From Puniceicoccaceae bacterium (lineage in GTDB: Bacteria; Verrucomicrobiota; Verrucomicrobiae; Opitutales; Coraliomargaritaceae): a DNA stretch of 64,000 nt. A model generated the notes under the pieces. The model saw only the letters and a list, made by a program, of their open reading frames with translations. It did not search any database and had not been told where the DNA came from. Position 1 is the first letter of the stretch, and each line of letters opens with the position of its first letter. The stretch lies in the NCBI GenBank assembly GCA_902516225.1, contig CABXXS010000001.1, positions 1 through 64,000 of the forward strand, in the 5' to 3' direction. Made by a program: the position numbers and the translations under genes. Of the stretch, positions 56,244-64,000 are shown one piece after another.

Positions 56244-57395
56244 CTATTGTTCGGGGCTACCGTTTTTCTGTTTACGATATTTGCCTGGAGTTATTCCGTA
56301 CAAAGAACGGAAGCTATTAATGAGTGAATTGACGGAGTAAAAGCCGCAGTTCTTGGCTATTGTGCCCAAGTTCGCTGTGCTGGTCCTGAGTAAGTGTGAG
56401 ACAGCTAGAGTGCGCTGATGTCGAATTTCTTGGCCGGGCGATTTCCTGTGGTTGTTGGAAAATGCTTTTTGTAAGCCTTGTTGGGTTACCCCCATAGCCT
56501 CTGCCACATCTGTAGCCTGTATGCCGTTATAGTAGTTATTTTTGATCCAGTGCAGCGCGTTGGCTACTAGAGGATTTTCTACCGCATAGCAGTCTGTGCT
56601 TTGGCGTATGACCACACCTTTGGGAGCATGCCTAATGATCTGCTGCGATTCAAATTCCTTAGATTCAGTTAAGAGCTTATTTAGTGCATTCGCAGCTGCG
56701 ACGCCCAGACCCTCTTGATCGCTTTCTACACTGCTGAGTTCGATATTTAGCCCACTATTTACCAAGTCGTCATTATCTACGCCAAGTACAGCGATGTTTT
56801 CTGGTACTCGCAGATCATTTTGCCTAGTCAGCGAGATCATTTCTGCGGCCATTGTATCTTGATAAGCAAAAAAGCCTAGCGAGAGTTCTTCCAGCTTACG
56901 GCCCTTACTTTGGGCTACGAATCGCAGCTCATCGAATACCTCTTTTTGCATAGTCCTAGATTCTAGGACTGTTACTTTGCCGCCGTCTGCCTGCATAAAA
57001 TGGCGGATCGACTCTAGCCGCTCTTCATACATTTTAACGCCAACTGGGTTCAGGGCGAACACTTCGCGATAGCCCTGATCACGGAAGTGCTCCGCAGCAA
57101 GCCGCCCTATTTCTTTGTTGTCGGTCACCACTCGGGGAATCGCAAGATGGTGATCCCCTAATCCCATATCGACTAGTGGTATGTCATGGGAGCGGAAGTA
57201 TTCGAGCGTATCGGTGCATTGGAGTAGGGCGATGCAGCCTGAGCCCTTCCAACCCTTTAGAATGCCCTCATTCGTGACCGGATCTTTAGGGCAGTTCAAC
57301 TGCCAGCCATGCTTACGAGCTACTCGCGCTACGCCTCGGTGGATACGATAGTCGTACCACTCCAAAAGCAGTAACACATATTTTTGCTCAAGCAT
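56244..57395 (-). CDS. xylR: XylR-type transcriptional regulator (sugar-binding + AraC HTH)
   Basis: A 383-residue DNA-binding regulator. Residues about 1-270 form a LacI/RbsB-type sugar-binding domain: YVLLLLEWYDYRIHRGVARVA, DIPLVDMGLGDHHLAIPRVVTDN, LSLGFFAYQDTMAAE and IAVLGVDNDDLVN. Residues about 285-375 are an AraC-type double helix-turn-helix: ATDVAEAMGVTQQGLQKAF, then LGTIAKNCGFYSVNSLINSFRSLYGITPGKYR. This two-part layout is that of E. coli XylR, which binds D-xylose and activates xylose genes. Encoded beside two sulfatases, facing the divergent Verru_Chthon gene, it most likely controls the GH52-led operon and the divergent sulfatases. Candidate operators lie upstream of both. Confidence 0.87.
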   Translation of the reverse strand: MLEQKYVLLLLEWYDYRIHRGVARVARKHGWQLNCPKDPVTNEGILKGWKGSGCIALLQCTDTLEYFRSHDIPLVDMGLGDHHLAIPRVVTDNKEIGRLAAEHFRDQGYREVFALNPVGVKMYEERLESIRHFMQADGGKVTVLESRTMQKEVFDELRFVAQSKGRKLEELSLGFFAYQDTMAAEMISLTRQNDLRVPENIAVLGVDNDDLVNSGLNIELSSVESDQEGLGVAAANALNKLLTESKEFESQQIIRHAPKGVVIRQSTDCYAVENPLVANALHWIKNNYYNGIQATDVAEAMGVTQQGLQKAFSNNHRKSPGQEIRHQRTLAVSHLLRTSTANLGTIAKNCGFYSVNSLINSFRSLYGITPGKYRKQKNGSPEQ

Positions 57396-57472
57396 GATTG
57401 GGGTTGGGATAAAGGACTTACATAAATAATTTAGACGCTATTTTTGTTTTGTTGAGCCTAAAATTTAAAAAA

Positions 57473-57518
57473 ATGAAACTGTATTTTAGAGGAATTAATT
57501 AGTAATCTTTAGTTTCAT
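57473..57518. promoter_or_regulatory. Candidate XylR autoregulatory operator
   Basis: ATGAAACT (57473-57480) and AGTTTCAT (57511-57518) form a perfect eight-base inverted repeat with centres 38 bases apart, in the 279-base region between xylR and the gene at 57675. The half-site equals that in the GH52/sulfatase divergent region. It would suit autoregulation of xylR. Predicted only. Confidence 0.4.
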
Positions 57519-57674
57519 AATTATAAATTTTTTGAGTATTACTCGCGTGCTATGCTTCACACATGTCCGATTATAGTTTCGATAATCTCATGTTATCCAC
57601 GGGAGTTTTTCTGTGCTCTGCGCGCCACATCCTTGACGCATGCTAATTTATACTCTTAAGTATTAATACCATTT

Positions 57675-60600
57675 ATGATGAAAAAATTCCCTTCGTCCCA
57701 GCGCGGATTTGCTCTTGTTATTGCGCTATCGCTAATGGCGTTTGTGCTACTTCTTATTTTGAGCATTTCGACGCTTGTGCAGGTGGAATCTCAAAGTGCT
57801 GCCTCTGGAATGCAGCAAATGCGAGCACGTTTGAATGCGCAATTAGGCGCCATGATCGCTCTGGGCGATTTGCAGCGCTACACCGGTCCGGATCAACGGG
57901 TCACGGCGCGTGCTGATATATTGTTTGCTCCTGGAACAGATGACGTATCGGGACAATCACGCTGGACTGGTGTTTGGTCCTCTAGTGATATAACGAATAC
58001 TAGCAACATATCATCACCCGCACAAGGACTAGCTTATGGATTAGACTTGGCTGACGGATTGCATAATCGCCAAGCGAGATGGCTGGTTAGTGGTAACGAA
58101 ACTAATGGTCTAACAATAGAACCCGAGACTTTACTTAGTGACGACATTACAACGAACCTCGCCTCATTAGGTGGTAGCGTGATTAATAAAAGCGGTATTA
58201 AAAAGGACGATACAGTCAAAGCACCGAAGGTTGAAATTCTTGGGAATAGTAATGTGGCAGAAGGTCATTACGCCTTTTGGGTAAGTGACGATGGAGTGAA
58301 GGCGCGCGTGAATATGGCGGATCCTTTTTTGGACAGTATTGATCCGGAGGAGGAGTATTACAGAACTGCGATGGGGCAGGTCGCTGATCCGACATCTGTG
58401 AGTAACATGGACGGTGTGCAGTTGCTTTCCAACACCTCCTCGCGCTGGAAAGACACAAGCCAAGACCCTTCTAAGATCTCTAGCCTCAAGAATATCCCCA
58501 TGTTTTTGGAGGATGATTTACCCAGTGGAGCGAACCTTGATGGCGTGAGCCGCGAATTTTTCCATGACTTTACAGTCCATTCGAGTGGGGTACTCGCAAA
58601 TACAAAAGATGGTGGACTAAAGCGAGATCTTTCCACTGCGTTGCTTAATTTACCTGGTGACATGAGAGGACCGATGTTCGATCCGGCTAGTGGTCCTGTT
58701 ACGCTTGGCGACCCTGGCGGACCTAAATGGGAGCAACTCGCTGATTATTTTTCTTTAGCTAGATCGGGAAGTGGCGATGAGGTTAATTTTAGAATGCCGA
58801 CTCCTGATGAAACTGGCATAACCCCTGTGGTCACTCGCTTCAATTATGTTGTACAGGTTTTTGCTGAGAGGTTACCCAACATTAATGTGCATAATCAGAA
58901 CGGATATATTGATAAAGTGACTGATTATGAATATTACGTAGGAATATTTCCTCTAATTACTTTGTGGAACCCTTATAATGTAGATCTGAAGATTCCAAAT
59001 TTAGGATTGGAATTTGATATGCGCGGATTCGTCTTACGTGATGGCCCTATCGCGGGCGACTTAGTGGCAATGTTAATGAGCCGAAATCAAGTCAATTATC
59101 CGCAAGACCAGGCCCGCCGGATGATAGGTATGACTATTAACGGTGGCACCATACCTGCAGGAAGGGCTGTAAACTACACGCCTCCTATCAATTCAAAGAT
59201 AGTACTAGGAAATGCTAGTCAAAATGTACTAAAACAGGGCGCCACTGATAGCATGATTCGCGGATTTTTTTATGGCCCCATCAATATAGAAAACAGCTCC
59301 ATTTACCCCAAAGCTACAGGTAAAGACTTTTTTGTCAGTTATGGAAGTCAGGGCATGCGTCCAATACCTTTTGGAAGCACGCGGGACGTGGGTAATGGGA
59401 CTGAGGAAATAACAAACCAGACTACTTCTTCAACAAACTGGAATAGTGGTGGTCAATGGAGTACAGTGATAAATTTGTATTCAGACACAAGCCTTGATAA
59501 GGAAAAGCGTTTTTTCGCACACTCTACTAACGGAATTGGTAAAATCTATCTCTATCTAACTAAGCATCTTAGTAGGCCCGCGACTCCGCATAATTATACG
59601 CCTCGTGTAATTAGCCTGAACGATTTGGGTGTCTCTAGTAGCGCTATTAAAGGTGTTGGGGAATCCGTTGATAGTGCCCCAAGTAATAACTCGGATTTTG
59701 ACCTAAAAGAAATGTATAATTATTCACGAGGCTTGCCCGGTCTTTTTGTTACCCTAAACTTAGCTAATAATAATAGAAGCCAGATAGATAAACCAATTAA
59801 TCTACTCACCCAGTTTAATCCGCGGGCTCCTAAATCATTTGAACAAATTCACATGAAACAAGCGAAGCGTAGCGCTCAGAGAGCGGGAGATTCACTTAAT
59901 CATATGATGGGCTTGCGGCAATATGCAAAGGGAGCTGTCGAGCATTGGGTGCCGAACCAATACAGAAACTGGATAGATGGTACCGATGATGTATATTCTG
60001 CAATTGGATTAAGCAATCTTCGAACTGCTGGAAATTACGGTAGTACGAAAATGGTTCTATTTGAAGCGCCTAATAAAACACCTATCAGTATTGGCCAATT
60101 AATGCATGCGAATCTGATGAATACTTCCGAAATTTCCTATAGGTTCGACGGCATTAGTGGATGGGGCACAAATCATCAGCAAGTACATACTACACCTGCG
60201 TTTGCAGTTGGTAATTCTATAGCTAATGTTCATATACCTCTGACAGAGACTAAAGTCTACGTAAATCGAAACTCAGTTATGTTTGATGAGCCTATAAAGA
60301 CTCAACCTAGTGGTGGCTGGCCTAGTGGTAACGGAGGTAACAATTTGAAGGGTTCAGTCTATGATTATTCCTATGAACTAAATAAGGTACTTTGGGATGA
60401 ATATTTCTTTTCTGGGCTAGATCCTAGTGCAGTCGAATTCCCGCTCCCTAATTCACAGATTAAGCGCCGACCTATTATCGAAGGCTCTAGTGCAAGCTCT
60501 CAAGAAGCAGACTTAAAGGACGAGCGACTTGCTGCAGCTCACTTAATGCTAAATGGGGCATTTAATATAAATTCTACATCTGTTGCTGCGTGGGAATCTA

Positions 60601-61466
60601 TCTTAGGAGCAATGCGTGATATCTACACCCTAGGCTCTTCTGAAGTATCTGATTCTGAACAACTTCACAACTATTCAAGATTCGTGAGTCCAATAATGAA
60701 TTCGGTGACATCTCCATTTTCAGATCCAGAGATAGGAAGCAGTGCCGTATCTTATATGAATGATCACGAGGCCATTACGGCTGGATATAGATCGCTGACC
60801 GATAAAGAAATAGCCAATTTAGCTGAGAAACTTGTAGATGAGATCCGCAGGCGCTCAAGTGTTAAGGAGCATCCATTTCTATCCCTTTCTAGTTTTATAA
60901 ATCGTTCGATTAGCCAAGAAGATTTTGATGGCTCAGTTGCGCGTAAGCGCTTTATGTACACTGGAGCAATGCAGGCTGCCATTGATCAATCTGGTCTTAA
61001 TGGTAGAACGCCTTTTGATGCTCTTGGGGTCGCCCGCACTGATAACGACGGTTTATGGGAAGATGGCTATATTTATGAGCCCCATAAAGGCGCTAGTTCA
61101 GGAGGTAGCTCGCAATATTCTCCTTATCTCGAAGATTCAGTTGCTGCTATTGAGGGCCGCCCTCTTTTGGAGGGTGCCCCAGGTTTTCTTATGCAGGCAG
61201 ATGTACTATCGAAAATAGGGGGAAAACTCAATGCGCGTAGCGACACATTTACGATCCGTAGTTACGGTAATAGTACCAGTCCTTTTACAGGGTCTAGCGA
61301 GGCAGTAAGTTATTTTGAATTAGTAGTTCAGCGCACCCCCGAATATGTAGATTCCTTAAATAACAGTCCTGATGTTACTCCCGGTAATCTTAATAATCTT
61401 AACAGAAAATTTGGACGTAGCTACGAAATCGTATCTCAACGCTGGATTAATCAAGATGACATTTAA
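57675..61466 (+). CDS. Verru_Chthon cassette protein A-like protein
   Basis: A 1263-residue protein. Its N-terminus SQRGFALVIALSLMAFVLLL (a prepilin/PilX-like leader: Gly-Phe junction then a long hydrophobic helix, about 10-35) and the next segment ARLNAQLGAMIALGDLQRYTGPDQRVTARADI are diagnostic of Verru_Chthon cassette protein A. The large C-terminal part is a secreted or membrane-anchored domain with blocks such as GHYAFWVSDDGVKARVNMAD, FPLITLWNPYNVDL, NHMMGLRQY and ELVVQRTPEYVDSL. In Verrucomicrobia this protein is usually encoded with pseudopilin-like proteins B, C and D; none of those is beside it here. The function is unknown, but a pilus- or secretion-like surface assembly is the common suggestion. 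The next gene overlaps its end by 11 bases. Confidence 0.75.
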   Translation: MMKKFPSSQRGFALVIALSLMAFVLLLILSISTLVQVESQSAASGMQQMRARLNAQLGAMIALGDLQRYTGPDQRVTARADILFAPGTDDVSGQSRWTGVWSSSDITNTSNISSPAQGLAYGLDLADGLHNRQARWLVSGNETNGLTIEPETLLSDDITTNLASLGGSVINKSGIKKDDTVKAPKVEILGNSNVAEGHYAFWVSDDGVKARVNMADPFLDSIDPEEEYYRTAMGQVADPTSVSNMDGVQLLSNTSSRWKDTSQDPSKISSLKNIPMFLEDDLPSGANLDGVSREFFHDFTVHSSGVLANTKDGGLKRDLSTALLNLPGDMRGPMFDPASGPVTLGDPGGPKWEQLADYFSLARSGSGDEVNFRMPTPDETGITPVVTRFNYVVQVFAERLPNINVHNQNGYIDKVTDYEYYVGIFPLITLWNPYNVDLKIPNLGLEFDMRGFVLRDGPIAGDLVAMLMSRNQVNYPQDQARRMIGMTINGGTIPAGRAVNYTPPINSKIVLGNASQNVLKQGATDSMIRGFFYGPINIENSSIYPKATGKDFFVSYGSQGMRPIPFGSTRDVGNGTEEITNQTTSSTNWNSGGQWSTVINLYSDTSLDKEKRFFAHSTNGIGKIYLYLTKHLSRPATPHNYTPRVISLNDLGVSSSAIKGVGESVDSAPSNNSDFDLKEMYNYSRGLPGLFVTLNLANNNRSQIDKPINLLTQFNPRAPKSFEQIHMKQAKRSAQRAGDSLNHMMGLRQYAKGAVEHWVPNQYRNWIDGTDDVYSAIGLSNLRTAGNYGSTKMVLFEAPNKTPISIGQLMHANLMNTSEISYRFDGISGWGTNHQQVHTTPAFAVGNSIANVHIPLTETKVYVNRNSVMFDEPIKTQPSGGWPSGNGGNNLKGSVYDYSYELNKVLWDEYFFSGLDPSAVEFPLPNSQIKRRPIIEGSSASSQEADLKDERLAAAHLMLNGAFNINSTSVAAWESILGAMRDIYTLGSSEVSDSEQLHNYSRFVSPIMNSVTSPFSDPEIGSSAVSYMNDHEAITAGYRSLTDKEIANLAEKLVDEIRRRSSVKEHPFLSLSSFINRSISQEDFDGSVARKRFMYTGAMQAAIDQSGLNGRTPFDALGVARTDNDGLWEDGYIYEPHKGASSGGSSQYSPYLEDSVAAIEGRPLLEGAPGFLMQADVLSKIGGKLNARSDTFTIRSYGNSTSPFTGSSEAVSYFELVVQRTPEYVDSLNNSPDVTPGNLNNLNRKFGRSYEIVSQRWINQDDI

Positions 61467-62310
61467 GATTACATTCGGCCTCAACGCAAAGCTTGGAGAG
61501 CTCGGACATAAAGTCGCTATGCTCGTGCTTTGCTCTATAATCTTTAGTGGTAATATAGGCGCACAAGTAACTAATAATAAATCTCAGGCAGAGGAAGGGT
61601 TTGATTATTCTTTTAATGTTATATTTCTAGATTACGGAAAAAAAAGTTTCTCGAATGAGATAATCCAAGGTGTCAATCTGTCTTTTTTTGACGCAGATGA
61701 GCAATTTAACATTGCGGCTATTGCTGGAGGCATGTCACGAGCGTTTAAATATAAAGGTTCCCCAAATCTAGTTTTCTATCGTGAGCTTGATGGTATAGAT
61801 GGCGAAAAAGAGTATCGTCCATTAGTGACCGCTAAAATGGGGAAACCTGGCAGAAAAATTTTAATTGTTTCGGCAGATACCAACGGACGCATGTACGCTT
61901 TTGCTTATGATATTGGAAGTGTTGATTTTAAGTCTGGTAGTCTGCGCGTAGTCAACTTAAGCCAACAAGAAACTTTGGTTCGTATAGGAGAATTAACCCA
62001 AAAGATCAAGTCTATGGGGGCTCATAATTTCCGCTTAAAGGGCGAGGGAAATCGTTTTTTAGTACGCTTTGCGCTGGCAGCGATTCAGGATGGTCAACCT
62101 AGGCTTATCGAAGATAAACGATACGCAGTAAACATGAATAGGCGTGAATTAATTGTCCTGCACCAAAATACAAGCAACCCGAAAATGATTAGCTACACTA
62201 GTTTCTTAGTAGGTGACGACGAAGATGTAGAAAACATATCAGATGATAAATTAGATTCGATAGACATATCTGACTTCTTCGGCGAAGATTCTGGGGATGG
62301 CGAAGAGTAA
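61456..62310 (+). CDS. Exported protein of unknown function, partner of Verru_Chthon protein A
   Basis: A 284-residue protein I do not recognise. ATG 61456 overlaps the previous stop by 11 bases and gives a signal-like N-terminus (LGHKVAMLVLCSIIFSGNIGA, about 14-34). The mature region has a beta-rich pattern: YSFNVIFLDYGKKSFSNEI, LSFFDADEQFNIAAIAGGMS, RKILIVSADTNGRMYAFAYDIGS and GNRFLVRFALAAIQ. The tail is very acidic (DDEDVENISDDKLDSIDIS, then FFGEDSGDGEE). The overlap implies translational coupling with the cassette A gene and probably joint function. No catalytic motif is visible. Confidence 0.65.
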   Translation: MTFKITFGLNAKLGELGHKVAMLVLCSIIFSGNIGAQVTNNKSQAEEGFDYSFNVIFLDYGKKSFSNEIIQGVNLSFFDADEQFNIAAIAGGMSRAFKYKGSPNLVFYRELDGIDGEKEYRPLVTAKMGKPGRKILIVSADTNGRMYAFAYDIGSVDFKSGSLRVVNLSQQETLVRIGELTQKIKSMGAHNFRLKGEGNRFLVRFALAAIQDGQPRLIEDKRYAVNMNRRELIVLHQNTSNPKMISYTSFLVGDDEDVENISDDKLDSIDISDFFGEDSGDGEE

Positions 62311-62359
62311 AATAGGAGAAGGTACGAGTATGTATTTTTGCTTACCTGTGCTAAACAAG

Positions 62360-62404
62360 TAATTCCCTGGATTTTTAACTACCGCGGGTCTAGCCAAGGA
62401 ATTA
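62360..62404. terminator. Imperfect inverted repeat between convergent genes, possible bidirectional terminator
   Basis: TAATTCCCTGG (62360-62370) pairs with CCAAGGAATTA (62394-62404) with one mismatch, across a 23-base loop containing CCGCGG. A-rich sequence follows on the plus strand and a short T run is absent, so termination is only a possibility. Confidence 0.3.
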
Positions 62405-62488
62405 AAAAGTATAGATTTAGTCAGGGTTTAATGTCATAGCTATTTAAAGCATATATACTCTACTTTTAACTTATAATACCTACTAATA

Positions 62489-63616
62489 TTACCAACTAAT
62501 ACGGATTGCGGAGGTGAAACCGACACCGTCGTACTCGCCCTCATCATTAGCAGCGTCGTTCATCTTAGTAAATTGTATCCCGTTTTGCCATTTCAGCTTA
62601 TGTCCGTAGTAATAAGAGTTTAACCCAAGAAATAGTTCTTGGACTTCATCCCCTTTTCCAGACACGAGATTCTTCTCATATCTACTAAGACCAATCTGAT
62701 TGTCTTCAGAGCTGTGAATATAGGTGTACCTACTAACGAGCTGATACTTTTCGCTAAGGTCATAAAATGGCATTAATTGCACCGCAAAAAGCTCATATCC
62801 AGTGAAGCCTTCCGCATAGGCAATATCGCCCCAGAAGTGGAGCGAATCTTTTTGCCACTTCCCGTTTAAGGAAACCACATTTTCGTGCTTCTTTGTATTA
62901 AAATTATCAAAATCATTCGGCTCTTCTTGGTAGACATAGTCTAGACGAATCACAGTCTTGTCGCCGCCAAAGCTATCTGCAAAATCATACCCTGCGGAGA
63001 GCAGTACGAAGTGGCTTTCTTCGAAGGCATCATCAAGCTCTGCGCCGCCATCGTTAGAAAAGATACCTACGGTATAGCTCCAAGCATCTCTTTGTGCAGA
63101 ATAGGAGATACCATTAAAGTATTCCTTCGAGAACCAGATATTACCAGCTACTTTACTACGTTCTATAGCAATCAGCTTTTTTGATGATGTAGCACCGTCT
63201 AGAGTAAAGCCAGCAGACTGCTTGCCGATTTTTATCTTCCAGTTATCTTCTGGTTGCCAAGCAATATAAGAATCAGTCAAGCGATTGTAGACAGGATCCG
63301 TATCATTAAAGTCCATGTCCATCTCGCTATGGACAGTAAAGTCATTGTAGAGTGTAGCCTTAAAGCCTATCCGGGCACGGCGAAATGGAGTGTCGTTTAA
63401 GCTTCCAGCGTCTTGATCATCAAAATTTGCATAATCTGCCTGCAGCCTTCCGGTACAGACTAGCTTTTGTAGAATATCATTATCACTATTATTATAAATA
63501 GTGGCTTTGCCCCAGATCTGCTCGAAGGGATCTACCTGTCCTTTGGCGGCGCTTACTTGCGTATTTACCAATACAGCTAATGCTAATATGTTTATAGAAC
63601 TTAGTATTAATTTCAT
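62489..63616 (-). CDS. Phosphate-selective porin O/P-like outer membrane porin
   Basis: A 375-residue outer-membrane beta-barrel. Signal peptide about 1-23 (KLILSSINILALAVLVNTQVSA). The body has the porin O/P (OprP/OprO) pattern: GRLQADYANFDDQDAGSLND, FRRARIGFKATLYNDFTVHSEMDMDF, YIAWQPEDNWKIKIGKQSAGF and alternating aromatic strands ending in aromatic SAIRISW, a C-terminal Trp typical of barrel insertion signals. The family includes phosphate- and pyrophosphate-specific channels, though members in this phylum may carry other anions. It diverges from a membrane protein with a Pho-box-like repeat in the 282-base gap, supporting phosphate uptake (inference). Confidence 0.8.
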   Translation of the reverse strand: MKLILSSINILALAVLVNTQVSAAKGQVDPFEQIWGKATIYNNSDNDILQKLVCTGRLQADYANFDDQDAGSLNDTPFRRARIGFKATLYNDFTVHSEMDMDFNDTDPVYNRLTDSYIAWQPEDNWKIKIGKQSAGFTLDGATSSKKLIAIERSKVAGNIWFSKEYFNGISYSAQRDAWSYTVGIFSNDGGAELDDAFEESHFVLLSAGYDFADSFGGDKTVIRLDYVYQEEPNDFDNFNTKKHENVVSLNGKWQKDSLHFWGDIAYAEGFTGYELFAVQLMPFYDLSEKYQLVSRYTYIHSSEDNQIGLSRYEKNLVSGKGDEVQELFLGLNSYYYGHKLKWQNGIQFTKMNDAANDEGEYDGVGFTSAIRISW

Positions 63617-63701
63617 TGTTTGAATAGTTTGTTATATTGTTACCTAACAGTTGGTAATGAATATAAGATACATTATAAATGTTTCAGTTCTGTGGCCTTT
63701 A

Positions 63702-63719
63702 TGTTACAAAAATGTTAAT
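63702..63719 (+). promoter_or_regulatory. Pho-box-like direct repeat
   Basis: TGTTACA (63702-63708) and TGTTAAT (63713-63719) are direct repeats with an 11-base period and a four-base A-rich spacer. That is the layout of PhoB sites (TGTCATA-type repeats) in Proteobacteria. They lie in the 282-base divergent region between the porin and the gene at 63899. The rest of this AT-rich gap shows nothing clear. Confidence 0.35.
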
Positions 63720-63898
63720 ATTTTAGTGTTTTTGTAGTAAAATAATCGTCAAATAATTGAGTTATATAGAGATACTTTATTTGTGCTGCTTGCATTCAGT
63801 ATAAACTAGACAGTAATACAATCATTACTATCTTTGCCAAAAAATAATTTCAGAAACTTTATTCAATATTAACCCCTAATTGCTCACTGATTTCAATT

Positions 63899-64000
63899 AT
63901 GTCTGAATTATTTATGATCCTGGGTTTTGCTTTTGCCGCGTACGCAATTGTTGCGAACGACTCGATCCAAACGCTGGGTACCTTCCTAGCATCAAACTCG
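63899..64000 (+). CDS. Membrane protein N-terminus, partial (possible inorganic phosphate transporter-like)
   Basis: Only the first 34 codons are in the window, running off its end. The sequence starts SELFMILGFAFAAYAIVAND and continues SIQTLGTFLASNS: a membrane helix leading into an 'AND-S-I-QTLGTF' motif. That recalls the 'ANDVANSFGT' motif of PiT-type phosphate permeases, so a phosphate-transporter-like protein is possible. The divergent porin and a Pho-box-like repeat fit this. The family is uncertain from so short a piece. Confidence 0.55.
   Translation, partial: MSELFMILGFAFAAYAIVANDSIQTLGTFLASNS

Noticed and set aside
14329..57395. SusC/SusD-type polysaccharide uptake pair
   Set aside because: No TonB-dependent receptor or SusD-like lipoprotein was found among the glycan genes; the only sugar transporter seen is the GPH symporter.
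57633..57654. Promoter TTGACG...TATACT upstream of the Verru_Chthon gene
   Set aside because: The spacer is only ten bases, far from the usual 16-18, so the two hexamers cannot form one sigma-70 promoter.
1..64000. CRISPR arrays, tRNA or rRNA genes, insertion sequences
   Set aside because: No regularly spaced repeats, no cloverleaf-like or rRNA sequence, and no transposase reading frame or terminal inverted repeats were noticed when reading the intergenic regions.

Overview
The window looks like a chromosomal segment of a marine Verrucomicrobiota (Opitutae/Puniceicoccales-like, for example relatives of Coraliomargarita or Lentimonas). The evidence is thirteen formylglycine-type sulfatases, a PEP-CTERM surface protein, a Verru_Chthon cassette protein A, the C-terminal 'DPDGDGLINLMEYAFG'-type segment common in that phylum, and a general lack of Shine-Dalgarno sequences. 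This placement is inferred from gene content; there is no rRNA here. No tRNA, rRNA, CRISPR array or insertion sequence was found, and no gene-free stretch exceeds 300 bases.

Region 1 (1-5.2 kb) holds the 3' end of a family X DNA polymerase, a membrane protein, and a haem/iron cluster on the minus strand: hmuT-hmuU-hmuV, a HugZ-like haem oxygenase with an apparent frameshift, and a DUF2470 protein. Two Fur-box-like sites lie in the divergent promoter region between hmuT and a PEP-CTERM gene. Region 2 (5.2-14.1 kb) has the PEP-CTERM protein with a strong terminator, a second secreted protein, a pseudopilin, a TIM-barrel-like secreted protein, and a two-gene minus-strand unit. That unit joins a YHYH-domain/sulfatase fusion to a MbnP/MbnH (di-haem, MauG-like) fusion.

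Region 3 (14.3-33.6 kb, plus strand) is a sulfated-glycan island: seven sulfatases, a DUF4832-like protein, a Tat-exported Gfo/Idh/MocA oxidoreductase, a GH27 alpha-galactosidase, a GH31 enzyme and a PhoD-like phosphoesterase. Region 4 (33.7-35.1 kb) is housekeeping: rsmD and kdsA.

Region 5 (35.2-57.4 kb) reads as a sulfated-xylan utilisation locus. A minus-strand chain, in transcription order, runs GH52 beta-xylosidase, GPH sugar symporter, GHL6-type hydrolase, GH10 xylanase, sulfatase, GH-A-like hydrolase, two sulfatases and an FGGY pentulose kinase. Five junctions are 4-base ATGA overlaps. Diverging from it are two multidomain sulfatases, followed by a XylR-type (sugar-binding plus AraC) regulator. 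Matching TGAAACT/AGTTTCA half-sites occur upstream of both the GH52 operon and xylR. The likely flow is extracellular desulfation and xylan cleavage, uptake by the symporter, cytoplasmic GH52 cleavage and pentulose phosphorylation. No xylose isomerase, sulfatase-maturing enzyme or SusC/D pair is in the window.

Region 6 (57.6-64 kb) holds an apparently orphan Verru_Chthon cassette protein A with an overlapping partner gene. It ends with a phosphate-porin-like gene diverging from the start of a membrane protein, with a Pho-box-like repeat between them.
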